Shown here piece by piece: positions 4,956 to 8,038 of a stretch of 8,038 bases of DNA (its first letter is position 1; each line of letters starts with the position of its first letter). Source of the DNA: Faecalibacterium sp. UBA7177 (lineage in GTDB: Bacteria > Bacillota > Clostridia > Oscillospirales > Ruminococcaceae); assembly GCA_002491225.1 (NCBI GenBank), contig DKVN01000081.1:468-8505 (forward strand). Direction: 5' to 3'. The notes beneath the pieces were generated by a model. It searched no databases and was not told the DNA's origin. It saw only the letters and a list, made by a program, of their open reading frames with translations. The translations under genes and the position numbers were made by a program.

Positions 4956-5648
4956 TTATCCAAACACCCCCGCCAAAAGCGGGGTCAGAATCAACACCAT
5001 TGCCAGCGATGGCAGCATGTCGATCAGCGGATACTCGCGGATTTTGGACATCCGCAGCCCGGCGGCCATGGTCAGCAGGCCGCCGCAGGCGATAAAGTTT
5101 GCCAGCATCGCGGCGTCCATCAGCGGCATCAGCACCCTGGCCAGAAAGAAAAAGAGCACAAAGATCACCAGCTGCGGAAGCGCGATCAGGCTGACCGCCA
5201 CCCCCATGCTGCCGCCAAACAGCACCGCGACGAAAAAGTCCAGCATCGCCTTGGAAAAGATCTGCGCGCGGTCGCCGCTGATGCTCTCGACCATCACGGC
5301 GTAGAGGCCAAATCCGCTGGCACAGAAGACGGCAGCGATGGTGACATACTGCGGCAGGTCGAACCCCTCCGGCGTCGGCACCCGCTGCAGCCCGGCGCGC
5401 AGGCCGCGCACCACCCAGTCCTCGAGGTGCGCGAGGTGCCCGAGCAGGGTGCCCGCGATAACCGCGAGGGTCACCACCGGCATCTGGGCCGCCTTGATGA
5501 CCGAGAGGATCCCGTTGCAGATCGCGGTCAGCCCAAACACCCGGGGCAGCATCTCGCGCAGGTCCTCCCCGATCCACCGGCGCAGGCAGCTGCCCAGCAG
5601 CCCGCCCGCAAAAACGCCGAAGCAGCAGCTGAAAAGGCCGATGGGCAA
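4956..5648 (-). CDS. DUF554-family integral membrane protein
   Basis: This 230-aa, strongly hydrophobic protein has roughly seven or eight membrane segments (about 3-20, 33-52, 56-73, 99-120, 136-156, 157-175, 181-199, 208-227). The stretch YVTIAAVFCASGFGLYAVM, then ESISGDRAQIFSKAMLDFF (121-139) and ANFIACGGLLTMAAGLRM (183-200), follows the DUF554 (YdfK-type) pattern, and the length is normal for that family. Its function is not established; transport is a common guess. The start is a TTG at 5648-5646, preceded by AAAGGGGG (5664-5657) 8 nt upstream, the same ribosome-binding style as the flavoprotein and ispD. The open frame extends further upstream but only antisense to the flavoprotein coding region. 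It lies 71 bp after the flavoprotein and 61 bp before the oxidoreductase, so it is probably co-transcribed and may move the pathway's substrate or product across the membrane (inference). Confidence 0.85.
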   Translation of the reverse strand: MPIGLFSCCFGVFAGGLLGSCLRRWIGEDLREMLPRVFGLTAICNGILSVIKAAQMPVVTLAVIAGTLLGHLAHLEDWVVRGLRAGLQRVPTPEGFDLPQYVTIAAVFCASGFGLYAVMVESISGDRAQIFSKAMLDFFVAVLFGGSMGVAVSLIALPQLVIFVLFFFLARVLMPLMDAAMLANFIACGGLLTMAAGLRMSKIREYPLIDMLPSLAMVLILTPLLAGVFG

Positions 5649-5719
5649 GCGCGCCGCCCCCTTTCTCAGGTCTTGAAACGTTGGCCGCCGCAAGGGCCCG
5701 AGGCCCTGCCGCAGCACGC

Positions 5720-7699
5720 TCAGTCGATGTTGCCGGTCTCGCGGAAATCCCGCCAGACGTTCTCGAAGAAATCGTCCTCCTCGGGCAGCGGCCGCACCGG
5801 CCGCCAGCGGCAGGCGCAGCCGTCGGGCTTCCAGCAAAGCTCCTGCACCAGGTTGCCGCGGCTGCCGTCGTCCAGCACAAAGGCGAACATCCCGGGCAGC
5901 TTGTCGTGCGGTTTGCGGCCGGCCGGGTCGGTATAGAGAGCGCTGCCCCGGCTGCGGCCGCCCTGTTCGATATAGTCCAGCATGGCCGAAAGATAGGCCG
6001 TTTGAGCGATGAGGATATCCCGCAGCCGGAAGAGCCAGGGCAGCTCGGCCGCGCTGCCCGCCCGCGCCTCGGCGGGCAGGTTTGCCAGCGCCTGCTGCGT
6101 TTTGGCAAGGCAGCTGCGCAGCTGCGCCTCGTTGCGGATCGCCCCGGCACACTCGCTCATCCGGCGGCCCGCCTCGGCGCGCAGCCGCCGCAGGTTTCCG
6201 GCCTCGCTGTCCGCGCCGCCCGCGGCCAGCGCCGCGTGGGCAAGGCCGCCCATCTGCTCAAGCGCCGCGGCGGCGGTTTTTGCAAAGCCCGCCAGCCCGG
6301 CCTCGTCCGGCAGGCCCGCGCGGCGGGCCGCGATGTACTGGGCGGCGCGGGTGCTGCCCACCTGCCCCGCGTTGAGGGCCGAGCCGCCCGGCCGGTAGAC
6401 CCCGTGGGTCGCGGCCGCCTCGCCCACCACAAAGAGGCCCGCGAGGCCGGACTGCCACCAGCAGTCCACCGCGATGCCGCCGTTGTTGTGCTGGGCGCAG
6501 ACCGAGACCTCGAGCGGCTCGCGGGCCAAATCGACCCCCTTGTCGCGGTAAAACGCCACCGCGGGGGCGTTCATGTGCTGCAGCCGCTCGATGGGACTGC
6601 CAAAGCAGGCCCCGGCGCGGCGCAGGTACTCGTAGGCCTCGGTGTCCAGCTGCTCAAAGGAGAAATCGCCCCAGGCGGGGTTGGTGCGGTAGTCCAAAAA
6701 TACCCGGCGGCCGCGGCACCGCTCCTGATAGACTAAGATGTCGATGAGCGAGCTGCCGCCGGACGCCTTGCGCACGTCAAACGGCCACTGGTAGCCCTTC
6801 AAAAACAGGCGGCTGAGCAGCTCGGCGGGGGTGTCGAAGAGGTCGAACAAAAACTCCCGCTCGCCGCTGCCGTCCTCCTCGCAGGAGTAGACCCGCGGCA
6901 GCACCTGCATGTAGGTGCCGGAGACGTTCCACCGCGGGCGGATGGAGGCGAGGCCGAACTGCCACTCGGTGAGGTTGCGGCCCTGCGCGCCCGCCTCGAG
7001 GGCCAGCCCGGTGGCGCCGTACTGGCTGATGGGATAGACGCTGTCCGCGTAGATGCCGGCCGGGCCGCCGGTGGCCCAGACGATGTTTTTGCAGCAGATG
7101 AGGGTGAAGCGGTCCGCCTCGCGCTGCGCGCCGATCTTGAGGCAGAGCAGCCCGTACACCCGCGCGCCGTCGCTGAGGATGCGCACGACCAGAGCGTTAT
7201 CCAGCATCGGGATGCCGCTTGCCTGCGCCTCGGCCTCGAGCCGCTCGGTCATCTGGCGGCTGGTGTAGGGGCCGACGCTGGTGGCCCGGCGGCGGGGGTC
7301 ATGGTCGGTTTTATAGCCCACATACTCGCCGTACCGGTTGCGGGGGAACGGGACCCCCAGTTCGACCAGCCGCAAGAACCCTTGCGTGGAGAGGGCCGCC
7401 TCGCACAGGGCGATGTCGCCGTCGACGCACTGGCCCTCGAAGAGGCTTTTGGCCATCTCGCGCACGCTGTCCGGCTCGCCGCCCGAGAGGGTGAGCTTAT
7501 AGTAGGTCTGTTTGTCGCTGCCGGTGTTGCGGCTGGTGCCGCCCACCCGGCTCTCGCTCACCAGCAGGATGTCCCGCTGGCCGTACTGCCACAGCCGGTT
7601 TGCGGCGTTGTACCCGGCCGCGCCGGTGCCCACCACCGCCGTGGAGCATCTGAATACGTTTGCAGAAAATCCGTTTGCGGAAACTCTCTCTTCCGGCAT
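5720..7699 (-). CDS. Fumarate reductase/aspartate oxidase-like FAD-dependent oxidoreductase
   Basis: This 659-aa protein has an N-terminal FAD-binding Rossmann motif AVVGTGAAG (21-29) and a second dinucleotide-fold landmark NIVWATGGPAGIYADS (205-220). The flavoprotein signature AQHNNGGIAVD (402-412) leads into GLFVVGEAAATHG and RPGGSALN (421-443). A helical C-terminal domain (about 465-600) contains GRSRGSALYTDP (581-592), resembling the end of succinate dehydrogenase/fumarate reductase flavoproteins and NadB. FAD is probably non-covalent, since the residues after GGTSRNTG lack the usual flavinylated histidine. There is no signal peptide, haem-binding motif or FMN-attachment domain, so it looks cytosolic. 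Residues 615-659 form a tail with C622, C628 and C630. The ATG at 7699 has AAAAGGGGG (7716-7708) 8 nt upstream; an in-frame ATG at 7831 lies inside the upstream gene and has no support. No iron-sulfur or cytochrome subunit is adjacent. The likely reaction is dehydrogenation or reduction of a carbon-carbon bond or amine; the substrate is unknown. Confidence 0.88.
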   Translation of the reverse strand: MPEERVSANGFSANVFRCSTAVVGTGAAGYNAANRLWQYGQRDILLVSESRVGGTSRNTGSDKQTYYKLTLSGGEPDSVREMAKSLFEGQCVDGDIALCEAALSTQGFLRLVELGVPFPRNRYGEYVGYKTDHDPRRRATSVGPYTSRQMTERLEAEAQASGIPMLDNALVVRILSDGARVYGLLCLKIGAQREADRFTLICCKNIVWATGGPAGIYADSVYPISQYGATGLALEAGAQGRNLTEWQFGLASIRPRWNVSGTYMQVLPRVYSCEEDGSGEREFLFDLFDTPAELLSRLFLKGYQWPFDVRKASGGSSLIDILVYQERCRGRRVFLDYRTNPAWGDFSFEQLDTEAYEYLRRAGACFGSPIERLQHMNAPAVAFYRDKGVDLAREPLEVSVCAQHNNGGIAVDCWWQSGLAGLFVVGEAAATHGVYRPGGSALNAGQVGSTRAAQYIAARRAGLPDEAGLAGFAKTAAAALEQMGGLAHAALAAGGADSEAGNLRRLRAEAGRRMSECAGAIRNEAQLRSCLAKTQQALANLPAEARAGSAAELPWLFRLRDILIAQTAYLSAMLDYIEQGGRSRGSALYTDPAGRKPHDKLPGMFAFVLDDGSRGNLVQELCWKPDGCACRWRPVRPLPEEDDFFENVWRDFRETGNID

Positions 7700-7730
7700 G
7701 CCGATGGCCCCCTTTTCTCTGAGACGCTGC

Positions 7731-7744
7731 GCCCCTGACGGGGC
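7731..7744 (-). other. Intercistronic hairpin between SDR and flavoprotein genes
   Basis: GCCCC (7731-7735) and GGGGC (7740-7744) form a compact stem with a 4-nt loop in the 56-bp gap. An outer CGCT/AGCG extension is possible. No T-run follows on the minus strand, so it should not stop transcription. It may affect mRNA decay or segmental expression, which is inference. Confidence 0.3.
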
Positions 7745-7755
7745 AGAGCGGCCCC

Positions 7756-8038
7756 TTACAGCCGCTGGATGTGGAACCCGCCGTCCACGTCGATGTAGTT
7801 GCCGGTGGTGTAGGCGAACCTGTCGCTGCACAGGGCGCTCACCGCGCCCGCCACATCCTCCGGGGTGCCCCAGCGGGCGATGGGGAAGGTGTTGTTGGCG
7901 ATGAGCTTGTCGTACTTTTCGGTCACGGCGCTGGTCATGTCGGTGGCGATCACGCCGGGGCGCACCTCATTGACCAGGATGCCCTCGCTGGCCAGCCGGT
8001 CGGCATACAGAGTAGTCAGCATCGAGACCCCCGCCTTG
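7756..8038 (-). CDS. Short-chain dehydrogenase/reductase (FabG-like), C-terminal part only
   Basis: The last 93 residues are visible; the gene begins beyond base 8038. The fragment opens with KAGVSMLTTLYADRLA, where the first lysine fits the catalytic Lys of the YxxxK motif (the Tyr is outside the window). It continues with GILVNEVRPGVIATDMT, the SDR PG motif and substrate-loop region, and FPIARWGTPEDVAGAVSAL. It ends with TGNYIDVDGGFHIQRL, typical of FabG-like classical SDRs. Such enzymes use NAD(P)H to interconvert alcohols and ketones on varied substrates. The cofactor-binding N-terminus cannot be seen, so the NAD/NADP preference is unknown. With 56 bp to the flavoprotein on the same strand, it is probably the upstream gene of the same operon. 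A role in fatty-acid synthesis is less likely than in a dedicated redox pathway because of its neighbours. Confidence 0.92.
   Translation of the reverse strand, partial: KAGVSMLTTLYADRLASEGILVNEVRPGVIATDMTSAVTEKYDKLIANNTFPIARWGTPEDVAGAVSALCSDRFAYTTGNYIDVDGGFHIQRL

Noticed and set aside
3641..5095. 484-codon plus-strand open frame
   Set aside because: It is antisense to the flavin oxidoreductase, which has clear family motifs and a ribosome-binding site. The plus-strand translation has none.
5681..6736. 351-codon plus-strand open frame
   Set aside because: It is antisense to the flavoprotein, with low-complexity composition and no domain.
7700..7831. Longer N-terminus for the flavoprotein
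   Set aside because: It would overlap the end of the SDR gene out of frame and read as basic low-complexity sequence. The ATG at 7699 has a good ribosome-binding site.
1..8038. CRISPR array, insertion sequence, replication origin or rRNA
   Set aside because: No regularly spaced direct repeats, transposase, terminal inverted repeats or rRNA sequence were seen anywhere in the window.

Overview
The window is GC-rich DNA (about 70% by eye) that carries two endospore-formation genes, spo0A and spoIVB. This points to a spore-forming, high-GC member of the Clostridia. A gut Oscillospirales-type lineage is my inference; no marker here fixes the genus. Seven protein genes are supported, all on the minus strand. 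One tRNA gene lies on the plus strand. Two protein genes run off the window edges.

Right to left along the minus strand: (1) 8038-3539 is a four-gene, probably co-transcribed cluster with 56, 71 and 61 bp gaps: the C-terminus of a short-chain dehydrogenase/reductase (SDR), a 659-aa fumarate-reductase/aspartate-oxidase-like flavoprotein, a 230-aa DUF554 membrane protein with a TTG start, and a 451-aa Old Yellow Enzyme-type flavin oxidoreductase with a C-terminal four-cysteine cluster. It ends in hairpins at 3537-3440. (2) 3250-2985 holds a plus-strand tRNA-Leu(UAG) with a clear sigma-A-type promoter and a Rho-independent terminator. It is followed by about 300 bp of much lower GC (about 48%) that may be an insertion scar. 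(3) 2950-511 holds spoIVB (TTG start, structured leader, candidate forespore promoter) followed by spo0A (own AT-rich promoter, strong terminator). The spoIVB-spo0A order is the classical one, but recN, often found upstream of spoIVB, is not there. (4) 291-1 holds a promoter, a structured leader and the N-terminal 52 codons of ispD.

SpoIVB is the forespore protease that triggers sigma-K activation in the mother cell, and Spo0A is the master regulator of sporulation entry. The four-gene redox cluster is the least explained part. It combines an NAD(P)-type alcohol/ketone enzyme, an FAD enzyme of the fumarate reductase fold, an enoate/enone-reductase-like FMN enzyme and an uncharacterised membrane protein. 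This set suggests stepwise oxidation/reduction of a small organic substrate, possibly coupled to its transport. The substrate cannot be read from the sequence.
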